Shown: positions 46,594 to 55,733 of the stretch, piece after piece
Layout: each line of letters starts with the position of its first letter
Position numbering within the stretch: the stretch's first letter is position 1
Assembly: GCA_964428975.1 (NCBI GenBank)
Contig: CAYSAI010000005.1
Span: forward strand, 10,164-74,163
Length of the DNA: 64,000 bases
Reading direction: 5' to 3'
DNA from: JAGOUA01 sp964428975
GTDB taxonomy: Bacteria > Patescibacteriota > Patescibacteriia > 2-12-FULL-60-25
The notes under the pieces: generated by a model
Database searches by the model: none
Told to the model about the DNA's origin: nothing
The model's input: only the letters and a program-made list of their open reading frames with translations
Position numbers and translations under genes: made by a program

Positions 46594-47707
46594 AGGCTCG
46601 CCAAAACAGCAGAAGCTTTCCCGCACGCTCTTTTGGCGTGAGAACAAGTTTGCTCACAGACGCATCAACGCGTTCCGCCTCTATCGGCTCGTGCGAACGA
46701 GACGTCGCTTGCAAAAGCGCGTGTTTCCACGCCTCGACGTTATCTGCTTCGACGTATTCCACGAGAGGATAGTCGCTCATCGCTTCACGAATACTTGGCA
46801 GATCACTCACGAGAAGATACCGCTTTGCCGCGATTGCCTCGTAGATTTTCATGGGATTCGTGTCTTCCTGCGAAAGCGAGGTCTTTCCTGAATTCGGTAC
46901 GAGAAGTACATCCGCCGCTTTCAACCACAACCGTACTTCTTCGCGAGAACGTTGCCCATGAAAGCGCACGTTCGAAGTGGTACCAGCAAGCTTCTTCATA
47001 CGTACGAGATCTTCCCCAAGCCCTCCCACGATATGTATTTCGAGCGCATCCGCAGGGAGAAATGCGGCGGCTTCCACCACCGTATCCACGCCTTTCCACG
47101 GAAAGAGCTGTCCGATATACACCGCGAGAAACACATCCTGTGAAAGCGCGAGCGCTTCTCGAGCCTCTGCGCGCGTGAAACGGTCAAGCTCTTCAAGAGA
47201 AAACGTGATGGGATTTGGGAGAACGATCGATGGAGGAAGTGACACTTCTAAGAGTTCCAATCTCTTCAGTTTTAGAGTATTCGTGCTCACAACTCCTTTC
47301 ACCCTTCGCACAAGCGAACGCATACACGCACGACGAAACCACGTATCGTTGTTTGGGAAATCATGCAGATCCCAGTACACCGGCGCAAAAAACGAACAGA
47401 GCCACGCCTGCACCGGGTCGTTGATAAGAAGCACATCCGCTTGCCAAGCGCGCATTTCACGAACACACGCGAGAAGATCCACCACGCGAAGCCACGAAAA
47501 GAGCGACGGACGTGTCAACAAACGAAAAGCTCCAAACGGATGAAATGCCACGCCCGGAATCGGATTTGGTTGCTCCTGCGTTCGACGTGGATAGAACAAC
47601 GCCACTTCCACTCCTTGTTCCGCAAACCCTCGCAGCATCGCGTCTACTTGAATGCCGTAGGCTTTTTCCGTGGGATAACGCGCGTTGAGCGCGAGGCCGA
47701 TTTTCAT
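46544..47707 (-). CDS. Glycosyltransferase family 4 protein
   Basis: The 387-residue GT-B enzyme opens MKIGLALNARYPTEKAYGIQ, with a phosphate-binding Gly region. The donor-binding half has VFLAVYIGQLFPWKGVDTVV (about 210), LEIHIVGGLGED, and VLLVPNSGKTSLSQEDTNPM followed by KIYEAIAAKRYLLVSD (E-x7-E region). The ending (RASTPPPSAPQSPRSS) is Pro/Ser-rich and coded by the 50 bases shared with the convergent sugar-phosphotransferase gene. That suggests one of the two ends is a recent extension. Donor and acceptor sugars are unknown. Confidence 0.9.
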   Translation of the reverse strand: MKIGLALNARYPTEKAYGIQVDAMLRGFAEQGVEVALFYPRRTQEQPNPIPGVAFHPFGAFRLLTRPSLFSWLRVVDLLACVREMRAWQADVLLINDPVQAWLCSFFAPVYWDLHDFPNNDTWFRRACMRSLVRRVKGVVSTNTLKLKRLELLEVSLPPSIVLPNPITFSLEELDRFTRAEAREALALSQDVFLAVYIGQLFPWKGVDTVVEAAAFLPADALEIHIVGGLGEDLVRMKKLAGTTSNVRFHGQRSREEVRLWLKAADVLLVPNSGKTSLSQEDTNPMKIYEAIAAKRYLLVSDLPSIREAMSDYPLVEYVEADNVEAWKHALLQATSRSHEPIEAERVDASVSKLVLTPKERAGKLLLFWRASTPPPSAPQSPRSSAE

Positions 47708-47769
47708 ACACGCATGAGCGTACCCTAGTCATGCGCGCCGCAGCAAGTTAGAGTACGCATCATCTCTCT

Positions 47770-48804
47770 ATGTCCACGCAAAAACGTGAGATTCTGCTTA
47801 TCACCCAAGCCATGGATCAAGACCATCCTATTCTTGGGTTTTTTGTGAGCTGGGTACGCACTCTCGCAGCCTATGGCGACCCCATCACCGTTGTATGCTG
47901 GCACCACGGTCGATGCGAGAACCTTCCCTCTTCTGTTACTATCCTCGCGTTTCCAAAAGGAAAATGGCGTCGAACATGGGGGCTCTTCAAGCTCAGTTGG
48001 CAGAAACGCCACGCGATAGGCGCGGTTTTTGTTCATATGATTACGCCCGTCACGGCTGCGCTGGGTTGGTGGTGGCGGCTCCTTGGGTTTCGTATCGTGC
48101 AATGGTACATGCACGGACACGTTCCCCTTTCTTTGCGTATCACGAACGTGTTTGCGCACCGTATTCTCACCGCCACTCCGGAGAGCATGCGGTTGGACAC
48201 ACCAAAAAAACACGTGACGGGACACGGCATTGATACGAACATCTATAAACCGGATTCAAGCATAAAACGCGAGTCCATGATGCTCTATGTGGGACGCATC
48301 ACTCCACGAAAAAACCTGCAAGAACTCATTCTTGCTTGTGCGAGCATACGAACATCTCCAGAAATGGCGCCGTTTTCTCTCGTGTTGGTGGGTGAACCGT
48401 ACATGGAATCAGACCACGCCTATGCGCAAGAGCTGAGTGATCTCATACGAACTCACGGCATGGAATCGTACGTCCGATGGGCGGGCACGCAAACAGGAAC
48501 AGCTCTGTTGAAACTCTATTCTCAAACCGCCCTCTTCGTGAACCCAAGCAAAACAGGAAGTCTCGATAAAACCGTTCTCGAAGCGATGGCGTGCGAAGCG
48601 CCCGTCCTCGCGACAGGCGAGGTGTATGCGCACCTGACGAACGTTCGCTACATTCCCTCGCTCCTCGCTCCAGAAGCTCTCGCGTATATGCGAGAGTGTC
48701 TCGATTCTCCCACATCTCTCCCAAGCGCACGACGAGAGGTCCAAGAAAAAGCCGAACTTTCTCGCCTCATCGCACGCATTCACTCAGAACTTCTCCCTCA
48801 ATAG
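47770..48804 (+). CDS. Glycosyltransferase family 4 protein
   Basis: The 344-residue GT-B enzyme starts MSTQKREILLITQAMDQDHP. The acceptor half contains FVHMITPVTAALGWWWRLLG and VQWYMHGHVPLSLRI. The donor half has MMLYVGRITPRKNLQELILA (about 175), a VLVGEPYM-type strand, and LFVNPSKTGSLDKTVLEAMA with the conserved Glu. The GTTAGAGTACGC string 20 bases before the ATG matches the -10 region at 3952-3963. The end overlaps the convergent GT2-GT4 fusion gene by 21 bases. It probably adds one residue to the locus glycan. Confidence 0.88.
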   Translation: MSTQKREILLITQAMDQDHPILGFFVSWVRTLAAYGDPITVVCWHHGRCENLPSSVTILAFPKGKWRRTWGLFKLSWQKRHAIGAVFVHMITPVTAALGWWWRLLGFRIVQWYMHGHVPLSLRITNVFAHRILTATPESMRLDTPKKHVTGHGIDTNIYKPDSSIKRESMMLYVGRITPRKNLQELILACASIRTSPEMAPFSLVLVGEPYMESDHAYAQELSDLIRTHGMESYVRWAGTQTGTALLKLYSQTALFVNPSKTGSLDKTVLEAMACEAPVLATGEVYAHLTNVRYIPSLLAPEALAYMRECLDSPTSLPSARREVQEKAELSRLIARIHSELLPQ

Positions 48805-50625
48805 CTCGTCCGCGATCGATACACCGACGTACGGAGGGATGCATACGCCTGCTTGAAACGCGCCGTATGCATGTTCATCCTCAAGACAGCCGAGCGCGTT
48901 CACCCATGAGCTTTCATCCGTAGGCGAAAGCTCGAGAATACCTCCAAATCCCTTTTCTAAGCCGTGTTCTTTTGTGAGAAGTACCGGCACACCACACGCA
49001 AGTGCTTCGATCACCACGTTTGGATAGATATCTGTGGTGGAAGGCAAGAGAAGAAGATCGCTCTTCGAGAAATAGCTCGCGATTTCATGCGCTGGAACAT
49101 CTCCCACGAAAGAAACATGCGGTATATCTGCGAGAAGTTCTTTCATAGCCGACTCATCCGGTCCAGAACCAACGAATGTACACGTAAACGCGATCTTCTC
49201 GTCAAAACATCGACGAAGCACATGACATAAAAACGTAAGATTCTTCACGCGAACGAAACGTCCCACAAAAAGCAGACGAAGCGGCTGCTCGCTTCTTCGT
49301 ACCTCACGAGGGTTTGAGGGGTTTTTGAGCGTGAGGCGATTTGGCAGAAGGGAAAATCGCGTATCAACAGGATCAAAAAACGTATGAAAACAGGCTTCAA
49401 GAAGCGACGATACAAGTACGATACGGTCAGCTGGCGCAAGAAGCCAGTGATAATAACGCTTCATGAGCCATTGCCGCCACCCTCCAAGCGACTGCTCCCA
49501 ATAGGCTCGGAGCGAAACGGACGTTCTTCCTGCGTGCACCATACGTTCCCAAAGCGCCTCACCTCCAAAACGAAACACCAGCTTTTGCGGAGAACGAAAC
49601 GCACACGCAAGCCGCGCGGGAAGCCCCACGGAAAGCGCGTCGAGCACGAGGAGGCGCGTGTTCGGCGTGAGCGCCTGAAATAGTGCCTTCGCATAACGCT
49701 TATACCGCCCAAGAACAGAATGTCCACGCGCGATACGGATCACTCGTTCTCCGAACGCGCCGCGTTCTTCCGCATCCATAGAGCCGTAGGTGATCACGAG
49801 CACTTCATGCCCTCGTCCACGAAGATCTTCCACCACGCGATGCGCGACGCTCGAAACACCCCCTACTTCAGGAGGATAGATGCCCGCAGCGATGAGGAGG
49901 CGGGGATTCAGAGATGGCCGTTTCTTGAAGCGATATCGAAGTCCAATGATAAACGCTTCGATCATCGTAGAAAAACTCATCTTGCTTTGGCCATGCGAAC
50001 GATCCATAAACGTAATCGGCAGTTCCTTCCAACGAGTCGTAGCCCCTGAAGCCAGCCACTTCATATCTATTTGAAACGCATACCCATTGGAACGGATCAT
50101 AGTATACGGCATGCGACGCAAGAGATCGGCCCGATAGGCAACAAACCCGGCCGTGATATCCGCCATCGCGAGGTTCGTCATTCTTCGCAAGTACACGTTC
50201 GCAGCACGAGAAAGCCACAGACGGCTCCGTTGAAAGCCCGTGATATCACCGCCCGATACATACCGCGAGCCAATCGCAAGATCATGCTCTTGCAGCGCGT
50301 GCACCATATCCGGAATGCGTGATACGGGGTGCGAACCGTCGGCATCACATTCTATAACACTCTCACAATCCTCGTGCGCAAGCGCGTACGAAAACCCCTC
50401 GATATACGAACGAGCGAAGCTACGTGGACCTAGACGATGCACTACATGACAACGTGCTACGTGCTGTGATGCAAGGAACGCGAGTTCATCTTTCGTGCCA
50501 TCCGTCGACGCATCATCCACCACAATCACGCGATAACCTTCTCCAAGAGAGAGTACCGCATCCACCGTTGTTCGAATATTCTTCTTCTCTTGATAGGTTG
50601 GAATAACAACGTAGTGCATACTCAA
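48784..50625 (-). CDS. Two-domain glycosyltransferase: GT2 (polyprenyl-phosphate mannosyltransferase-like) fused to GT4
   Basis: The 613-residue protein joins two enzymes. Residues about 1-235 are a GT-A GT2 domain like dolichyl/polyprenyl-phosphate mannose synthase: MHYVVIPTYQEKKNIRTTVD, VIVVDDASTDGTK, the metal-binding ECDADGSHP, and FMDRSHGQSKMSF. From about 243 a complete GT4 domain begins: PRLLIAAGIYPPEVGGVSSV, LRLLFVGRFVRVKNLTFL (about 455), and DIYPNVVIEALACGVPVLLT (about 555). The first half would charge a polyprenyl phosphate with a sugar, the second transfer a sugar from a nucleotide donor. Its start overlaps the upstream membrane-transferase/methyltransferase fusion by four bases. 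There is no sign of a frameshift or internal stop, so the fusion looks real. Confidence 0.87.
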   Translation of the reverse strand: MSMHYVVIPTYQEKKNIRTTVDAVLSLGEGYRVIVVDDASTDGTKDELAFLASQHVARCHVVHRLGPRSFARSYIEGFSYALAHEDCESVIECDADGSHPVSRIPDMVHALQEHDLAIGSRYVSGGDITGFQRSRLWLSRAANVYLRRMTNLAMADITAGFVAYRADLLRRMPYTMIRSNGYAFQIDMKWLASGATTRWKELPITFMDRSHGQSKMSFSTMIEAFIIGLRYRFKKRPSLNPRLLIAAGIYPPEVGGVSSVAHRVVEDLRGRGHEVLVITYGSMDAEERGAFGERVIRIARGHSVLGRYKRYAKALFQALTPNTRLLVLDALSVGLPARLACAFRSPQKLVFRFGGEALWERMVHAGRTSVSLRAYWEQSLGGWRQWLMKRYYHWLLAPADRIVLVSSLLEACFHTFFDPVDTRFSLLPNRLTLKNPSNPREVRRSEQPLRLLFVGRFVRVKNLTFLCHVLRRCFDEKIAFTCTFVGSGPDESAMKELLADIPHVSFVGDVPAHEIASYFSKSDLLLLPSTTDIYPNVVIEALACGVPVLLTKEHGLEKGFGGILELSPTDESSWVNALGCLEDEHAYGAFQAGVCIPPYVGVSIADELLREKF

Positions 50626-52895
50626 GGGAATTTTTGCGCAAGCACGACCATCGTATCACGTAGGTCGAGCGGGAGACGTACATTCCACCACGTATGACGA
50701 TCAACCCAACGCGCAAGACGTGCAAGAAACGCGAGCGAAAGCCATCGCGAGGCTGTTTGTAAGATATACGAAAGACGAAACGCCTTCGGTACACGTCCCG
50801 TCCAGATCACGCGCAGACCCGCGCGCTCACACAGGAGACGCAATGATTGCGACGTAAAAAGCGTAAGATGCTCAGGAGGAACGAATGCATGCCAACGGAG
50901 TCCCATGAAACGAGCGTAAGCGCTTCCGGCATCAGGCGTGTGTAAAAGAACGAGGCCGTTTGGCGCGAGAAACGTCGCTGCCTGTTTGAGGAACGTGTGC
51001 GGTTCTGGCACGTGCTCGATCACATCGAGCATCGTGATCGCTTGAAAGGACGCGGGCGTATGCGAGGCGTTCGTCATGTCTCCCACAACCATCGGAAGAG
51101 ACTTCGCTCGCGCAAGCACGGCGGCTTCTTCAGAAATCTCCTGCCCCACGACGTCCCATCCACGAAGACGTGCTCGCTCGAGGAACACGCCCGTCGCCGC
51201 GCCGATATCGAGGAGACGTCCCGAGCTCGCCTCGTGCTTTGCAAGAATATCGAGAAACGCATCAAGTCCGTCGAGCGTAGCGCGCTTATCTTCTTCGTAG
51301 TTCGCGTATCCGAAGGCTCCCCCACCCGTAAAGTACGCTTGGCCGTACACCTGCTTGATTGCTTCGGGGGAAGGACGTGGCAAAACGGCGTGTGCGCCAC
51401 ATACATCGCATCGTTCAATCGCGTATAATCTTACGGAACCCGCTTCGCGTAGAGCAGAACCAAACCCGCACGCAGGACACACCTCTTGTATGAGAGGAGC
51501 TTCTTTCACACCTTCTTCGCGCAGCGTTTTATATTTCCACAACGTAAACGCGCACAGCGCGAGCGCCACCTCTACAAAAATATATTGCGCACGATAGCGA
51601 GAGCTCGCTTGCGCCGCCGCATTGAGAGAAAGTGCGATGATACCGAGCTCGTACAAGAGAAGAAAAAGCGTGACAGGAACTATCTCACGACGATAGCGCC
51701 ACGCAAACCAAGGCGCGGAAAGACTCACGAAAAAGAGCACCATCCAGAACACGCGGGCGAAGGCCGCATACAGAAACGGAAGGTTAAACTCCTGCACGAA
51801 CGCCCGAATAAGCGCGAACGGCCCCTCGTTTAACAGAACGACTGTAGGAGAGAAGCTTGGATAGGAAAAAGTGAGAAGGCCGAAACTTTGTGCATACAGG
51901 ATAGCTTGATCTTGGGCGACAACCGTAAAAAACGCACTTATTTGCGAAAGAACAAAGCCTTTTGGATAGCGCTTGATCGCTTCCCCTGTTTCTTTCTGAA
52001 AAATAGGTTTGAATTCGTAGCCGTGCACGTCTTGCTCTTCGACGGGTGAGGTCGCGACGTACCCTTTCTCATGAAGACGCTGGAGATACTCGACGCGAAG
52101 TGCATCATACGGCTTCCCTGTTTCGATGGATTCAGCCGTCGCTGCGACGCGCGTATACATATTAAACCACCCAACGTTCGCGTAATCCCACACACCAAAG
52201 AGCGTGTGATTACGAAAAAACCAGGGCGCGAGAACCAGCCCCCATCCAAGAAGAAACACGAATGATGCTTTTGCGAGCGTTTTTGCCTGTGGTTTACGTG
52301 TCCAAAGTTGATAGAAGACAAAAACCAAGACGAGGAACGGGAGAAATTGAATGATCGGCCGTGTAAGCGTTCCGAGTCCTACAACGAGACCCGCCGCGAG
52401 ACCTCGCTTCCACGTAGGCTGTTCGAACAAAAGCACAAGCAGCACCATCCCCCACGCGGCAAGCGGAAGAAAGATCGATTCCGATCCGTAAACGAAACTG
52501 TAGTACCAAAGATGCGGATCCAGTGCTAAAAAGAGACCCGCCAGCAGCTCCAAACGAGGTGATCGCTTCAAGCGCGAAAGGATCAGCATACCCGCGAGCG
52601 GGATAGTCGCCCCCAAGAAGATCGACAGGTAGATGGTCGGATAGAAGGAACCCGTAAGTGCTTTTGAAAAGGCGAGGAGCGCAGGATACACAGGGGTACG
52701 GATGGTATCAGGGACATACGGTTCTTGCGTCCGAAGAGAAAACCCTCGTCCTGCGAGCATGTTTTCTGCCATGACCATGTATTGTCCGCCATCTGTGGCC
52801 TCACGATCTGTATACGCTTTTCCTGCAAATAACCAAAAAAAGGCGAGATGGAAACCGAGAGCGAAGAGAAATACCCCTAGATATCGCTTTTTCAT
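50622..52895 (-). CDS. Fusion of GT39-like membrane glycosyltransferase with a zinc-ribbon SAM methyltransferase
   Basis: Residues about 1-460 form a polytopic GT-C protein (about 11 membrane segments). An acidic first outer loop (FAGKAYTDREATDGGQYMVM) and a following SLRTQEPYVPDTIRTPVYPA are typical of GT39/ArnT-like transferases that use polyprenyl-phosphate sugars. Residues about 475-757 are a cytoplasmic methyltransferase. First comes a zinc ribbon (CPACGF ... CDVCGA), then SAM motif I RLLDIGAATGVFLERARLRG (about 565), MLDVIEHVPEPHTFLKQA and PNGLVLLHTPDAGSAYARFM, as in Methyltransf_23 enzymes acting on sugars. The pairing with the downstream GT2-GT4 fusion (stop/start overlap of four bases) gives two adjacent fusions. 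The GT2 half could supply the lipid-linked sugar used here. Confidence 0.85.
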   Translation of the reverse strand: MKKRYLGVFLFALGFHLAFFWLFAGKAYTDREATDGGQYMVMAENMLAGRGFSLRTQEPYVPDTIRTPVYPALLAFSKALTGSFYPTIYLSIFLGATIPLAGMLILSRLKRSPRLELLAGLFLALDPHLWYYSFVYGSESIFLPLAAWGMVLLVLLFEQPTWKRGLAAGLVVGLGTLTRPIIQFLPFLVLVFVFYQLWTRKPQAKTLAKASFVFLLGWGLVLAPWFFRNHTLFGVWDYANVGWFNMYTRVAATAESIETGKPYDALRVEYLQRLHEKGYVATSPVEEQDVHGYEFKPIFQKETGEAIKRYPKGFVLSQISAFFTVVAQDQAILYAQSFGLLTFSYPSFSPTVVLLNEGPFALIRAFVQEFNLPFLYAAFARVFWMVLFFVSLSAPWFAWRYRREIVPVTLFLLLYELGIIALSLNAAAQASSRYRAQYIFVEVALALCAFTLWKYKTLREEGVKEAPLIQEVCPACGFGSALREAGSVRLYAIERCDVCGAHAVLPRPSPEAIKQVYGQAYFTGGGAFGYANYEEDKRATLDGLDAFLDILAKHEASSGRLLDIGAATGVFLERARLRGWDVVGQEISEEAAVLARAKSLPMVVGDMTNASHTPASFQAITMLDVIEHVPEPHTFLKQAATFLAPNGLVLLHTPDAGSAYARFMGLRWHAFVPPEHLTLFTSQSLRLLCERAGLRVIWTGRVPKAFRLSYILQTASRWLSLAFLARLARWVDRHTWWNVRLPLDLRDTMVVLAQKFP

Positions 52896-52971
52896 GACCG
52901 TAGCTTAGGGAAAAGGCGGGAGGGATGCAATGATGGCTTTTATTCTTCCTCTTCAGTAGGATGCTTCGCAT

Positions 52972-54360
52972 ATGAAGACCATCTTCATCACCATGGCCGA
53001 TCCCATGACCGTACGAAATATCTTTCGTACACCATTTTGGAGCGCTTTTTGTACAGCGAACGCTCATGTGCGCATTGTGGTGCTCACACAAGGGGAAAAA
53101 CGCGAGTACTACGCGAAAACCTTTGGAGCAGAGAACGTGATCTTTGAAGGGCTCGCTCCCCAGTGGAAAGGCCGAAAAGCCGATATCCTAGGGAGTTTTG
53201 CGCGAAGCACAAATCGTACGCATACAAATACCTGGTCGAAGATGCGTTCATATCTACGCGGAGATTCTTCCTTCCTTGCTACGTGGGGAAAGCGTGTATA
53301 CACGTTTTTCTTCGGTGGATGCACCCCACTCAAGCACTTCTTGCGTGCGCAATTTCTTACTTTGGCGCCAGCTACCGCCACAGCTGATCTCTTTGATCGC
53401 TACAAGCCCTCGCTCGTGATCTCCACATACGTCACCTCTTTTGAATTCGATGTACCCGTAAATACCGAAGCAAAGCGCCGCGGGATTCGTACCATAGGAC
53501 TCACCCGTAGTTGGGATACGCTTTCCAGCCACGGCATGTTACGCGTCGTACCGGATGCGCTTATTGTGCAAAGTCGTTTTTTGAAAGAGTGTGCGAGCCG
53601 CTATCAAGCGATTGATGAAGCACAGACGCCTATCACCGTCATTGGACTCCCTCATTACGATGCGTATAAAAACCTCTCCTCGGTGATCGAAACACGCGAG
53701 GCATTCTTCGCACGCATGGGTCTTGATCCTCAAAAAAAGCTCCTCGTCTACGGAGCGATGGGCGATTTTCTCTTTCCTCACGAGGGAGGCGTTGCGGATG
53801 TGTTTGAAGAGCTGATTCACGCAGGAAAAATAGAGGGTGCGGTACAGGTGATTTATCGCGCTCATCCCAAGTTTAAAAGCCCCGTCGAGAAAATGCAGGC
53901 CATGAAACATGTACGAGCCGATCGTGGAGCGACCTATCAGACCGCAAGCCTTGCCAGTTTTGAACTAGAAGATGCAGACGAACATCATCTTATGAATACG
54001 TTTCATCATGCGGATGTGATCATCACGACGGGATCCACGTTTGCGCAAGATGCAGCTGCGTTCGATAAACCAACGATCTGCATCGCTTTTGACGGCATAG
54101 CAAAAGATGTACCGTATTGGGAGTCAGTGAAACGCTTCTATGATCGCTACACACACTTCGAAGAGCTTGTCGCAACCAAGGGCGTACGACTCGCGTACTC
54201 ACCCGATGAGCTTGCGCATGAAGTGAATCGCTATCTTGCCGATCCAACACTTGAACAAAGAGAACGTCTTACCATTGTCGAGCTTCTTGCCGCGCCCTTT
54301 GATGGCCGTGCCTCAGAACGCCTCGAACATCTTCTTACGCATGAAATACAAAAACTATGA
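52972..54360 (+). CDS. Putative GT-B fold glycosyl/glycerophosphotransferase-like protein
   Basis: The 462-residue soluble protein opens MKTIFITMADPMTVRNIFRT. It has two Rossmann-like halves: KPSLVISTYVTSFEFDVPVN and TIGLTRSWDTLSSHGMLRVV in the first; KLLVYGAMGDFLFPHEGGVA, VQVIYRAHPKFKSPVEKMQ and HHADVIITTGSTFAQDAAAF in the second. The late TTGSTFAQDAAAFDKPTIC segment recalls UDP-GlcNAc 2-epimerases, CDP-glycerol glycerophosphotransferases and capsule transferases. It begins a plus-strand operon with neuA, to which it is joined by a four-base overlap, so it may make or attach the nonulosonic acid. If it is a hydrolysing 2-epimerase it would supply ManNAc for NeuB. Specificity unresolved. Confidence 0.6.
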   Translation: MKTIFITMADPMTVRNIFRTPFWSAFCTANAHVRIVVLTQGEKREYYAKTFGAENVIFEGLAPQWKGRKADILGSFARSTNRTHTNTWSKMRSYLRGDSSFLATWGKRVYTFFFGGCTPLKHFLRAQFLTLAPATATADLFDRYKPSLVISTYVTSFEFDVPVNTEAKRRGIRTIGLTRSWDTLSSHGMLRVVPDALIVQSRFLKECASRYQAIDEAQTPITVIGLPHYDAYKNLSSVIETREAFFARMGLDPQKKLLVYGAMGDFLFPHEGGVADVFEELIHAGKIEGAVQVIYRAHPKFKSPVEKMQAMKHVRADRGATYQTASLASFELEDADEHHLMNTFHHADVIITTGSTFAQDAAAFDKPTICIAFDGIAKDVPYWESVKRFYDRYTHFEELVATKGVRLAYSPDELAHEVNRYLADPTLEQRERLTIVELLAAPFDGRASERLEHLLTHEIQKL

Positions 54361-55073
54361 TCCATTCTCTCACTGTTCTAGGGGTGATCTTGGCACGTGG
54401 TGGTTCAAAACGTATTCCAAGAAAAAACGTGAAGTTGCTCGCTGGAAAACCTCTCATTACTTACACGATCGAGGCGGCGAAAGCTTCAAGCTATCTTGAC
54501 CGCACCATCCTCTCATCAGATGACGAAGAAGCTATCGCTATTGCTCGCTCACACGGGATTGATGTGCCGTTTATTCGTCCAGCGGAACTAGCTGCCGATA
54601 CCGTCACAGACTTCCCCGTCTTTGAGCACGCGCTTGCGTGGCTGAAAGAACACGAAGGATACGAACCTGACATCGTCGTTCAGCTACGACCAACTTCTCC
54701 TCTGCGTGAGACACAGCACATCGATGCAGCAATCGAGCTCCTCGCAGCTCACCCCGAAGCCGATTCCGTGCGTACCGTCGCCGAGCCAGAACAAAGCCCT
54801 TATAAGATGTATAGCATTGGAACGAATGGCTTACTGGAACCTCTGCTACGCATCGAAGGCGTGCCTGAATCATTCAATTTACCAGGACAAAAGCTCCCGA
54901 AAGCCTACAAACATGTTGGATATGTCGATGTGATGTGGCGTAAGACGATTGTAGAGAAGCATCAAATGACCGGAACAAACATCCTTCCTCTTATTTTACC
55001 TATCGCCCATAGCGGTATGAATACGCCAGAGGATTGGGAACGGTACGAATACCTTATCTCGAAACGATCATGA
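54357..55073 (+). CDS. neuA: Acylneuraminate cytidylyltransferase family protein (CMP-nonulosonate synthetase)
   Basis: NeuA-type enzymes activate sialic, legionaminic or related nine-carbon acids with CTP. The 238-residue protein has the nucleotide-binding opening VILARGGSKRIPRKNVKLLA, SSDDEEAIAIARSHG, DIVVQLRPTSPLRETQHIDA (the conserved LRPTSP motif) and NTPEDWERYEYL near the end. It overlaps the gene before it and the phosphatase-like gene after it, each by four bases. The neuB gene 2.2 kb downstream supports a nonulosonic-acid pathway. Which sugar is activated cannot be told. Confidence 0.92.
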   Translation: MIHSLTVLGVILARGGSKRIPRKNVKLLAGKPLITYTIEAAKASSYLDRTILSSDDEEAIAIARSHGIDVPFIRPAELAADTVTDFPVFEHALAWLKEHEGYEPDIVVQLRPTSPLRETQHIDAAIELLAAHPEADSVRTVAEPEQSPYKMYSIGTNGLLEPLLRIEGVPESFNLPGQKLPKAYKHVGYVDVMWRKTIVEKHQMTGTNILPLILPIAHSGMNTPEDWERYEYLISKRS

Positions 55074-55714
55074 TTTTTACTCTCGTACGACACGCATCCT
55101 ACGCCTCTTCATCAACGGGTACGCTGAAGGAGGAATACGCGGCGAATGCCGTTCAACCTCTTACACCGTTCGGGGTGATTGAAGCGGAGGCTTTGGCGCA
55201 CGCTCTTGCGACGCGCTCGATTGATGTTATTGTACACAGTCCATTTCAACGCGCCGTGCAAACGGCCGAGATCATCGCCTCGCGCACGCATGCGCCTCGC
55301 GTTCTTCGAGAAGATCTTCACGAGCACCGTATTATTCTTCCTCATGCGAATCGTATTGCATGGAAGGCATTTCGCGAGGCTCTCCGTCATGATCACGCGC
55401 TTACAAATGCCGAGAGTGAATCGTTTGATGCAGCCGCCTCACGCTACATCCACGCACTTGACAGCATCCGCGCAAGTGGAGCGGAGCGCCCATGCGTGGT
55501 AGCTCATGCTCTTGTCATGGAAGCGGCTCTCAGTACACTTTTCCATCTGCCGCGTGTGCCCCATATCGATACAGGCTCTATCACGACGATAGAGTATGCA
55601 CATGGACGGTATCACCTCCTTACGCTCAACGAACGCCCATTCTCCTGCGCCCTTCTTCTCGCAAAGATGCAGCGTCGTGTTCGTCGTCTCTTTGCAGGAA
55701 ATCGGCCGATATGA
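55070..55714 (+). CDS. Histidine phosphatase superfamily protein
   Basis: The start was set at MIFTLVRHASYASSSTG, whose ATG overlaps the neuA stop (ATGA). The motif LVRHA gives the catalytic His of the phosphoglycerate-mutase-like fold. SPFQRAVQTAEIIASR supplies the second Arg, RVLREDLHEHRII the acid region, and CVVAHALVMEAAL the second catalytic His (usually VSHG). At 214 residues it is a typical small member. Tight coupling to neuA suggests it removes a phosphate from a pathway intermediate, for example a nonulosonate phosphate; that is an inference. Confidence 0.82.
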   Translation: MIFTLVRHASYASSSTGTLKEEYAANAVQPLTPFGVIEAEALAHALATRSIDVIVHSPFQRAVQTAEIIASRTHAPRVLREDLHEHRIILPHANRIAWKAFREALRHDHALTNAESESFDAAASRYIHALDSIRASGAERPCVVAHALVMEAALSTLFHLPRVPHIDTGSITTIEYAHGRYHLLTLNERPFSCALLLAKMQRRVRRLFAGNRPI

Positions 55715-55733
55715 TTCCATAAAGCCACATTCT

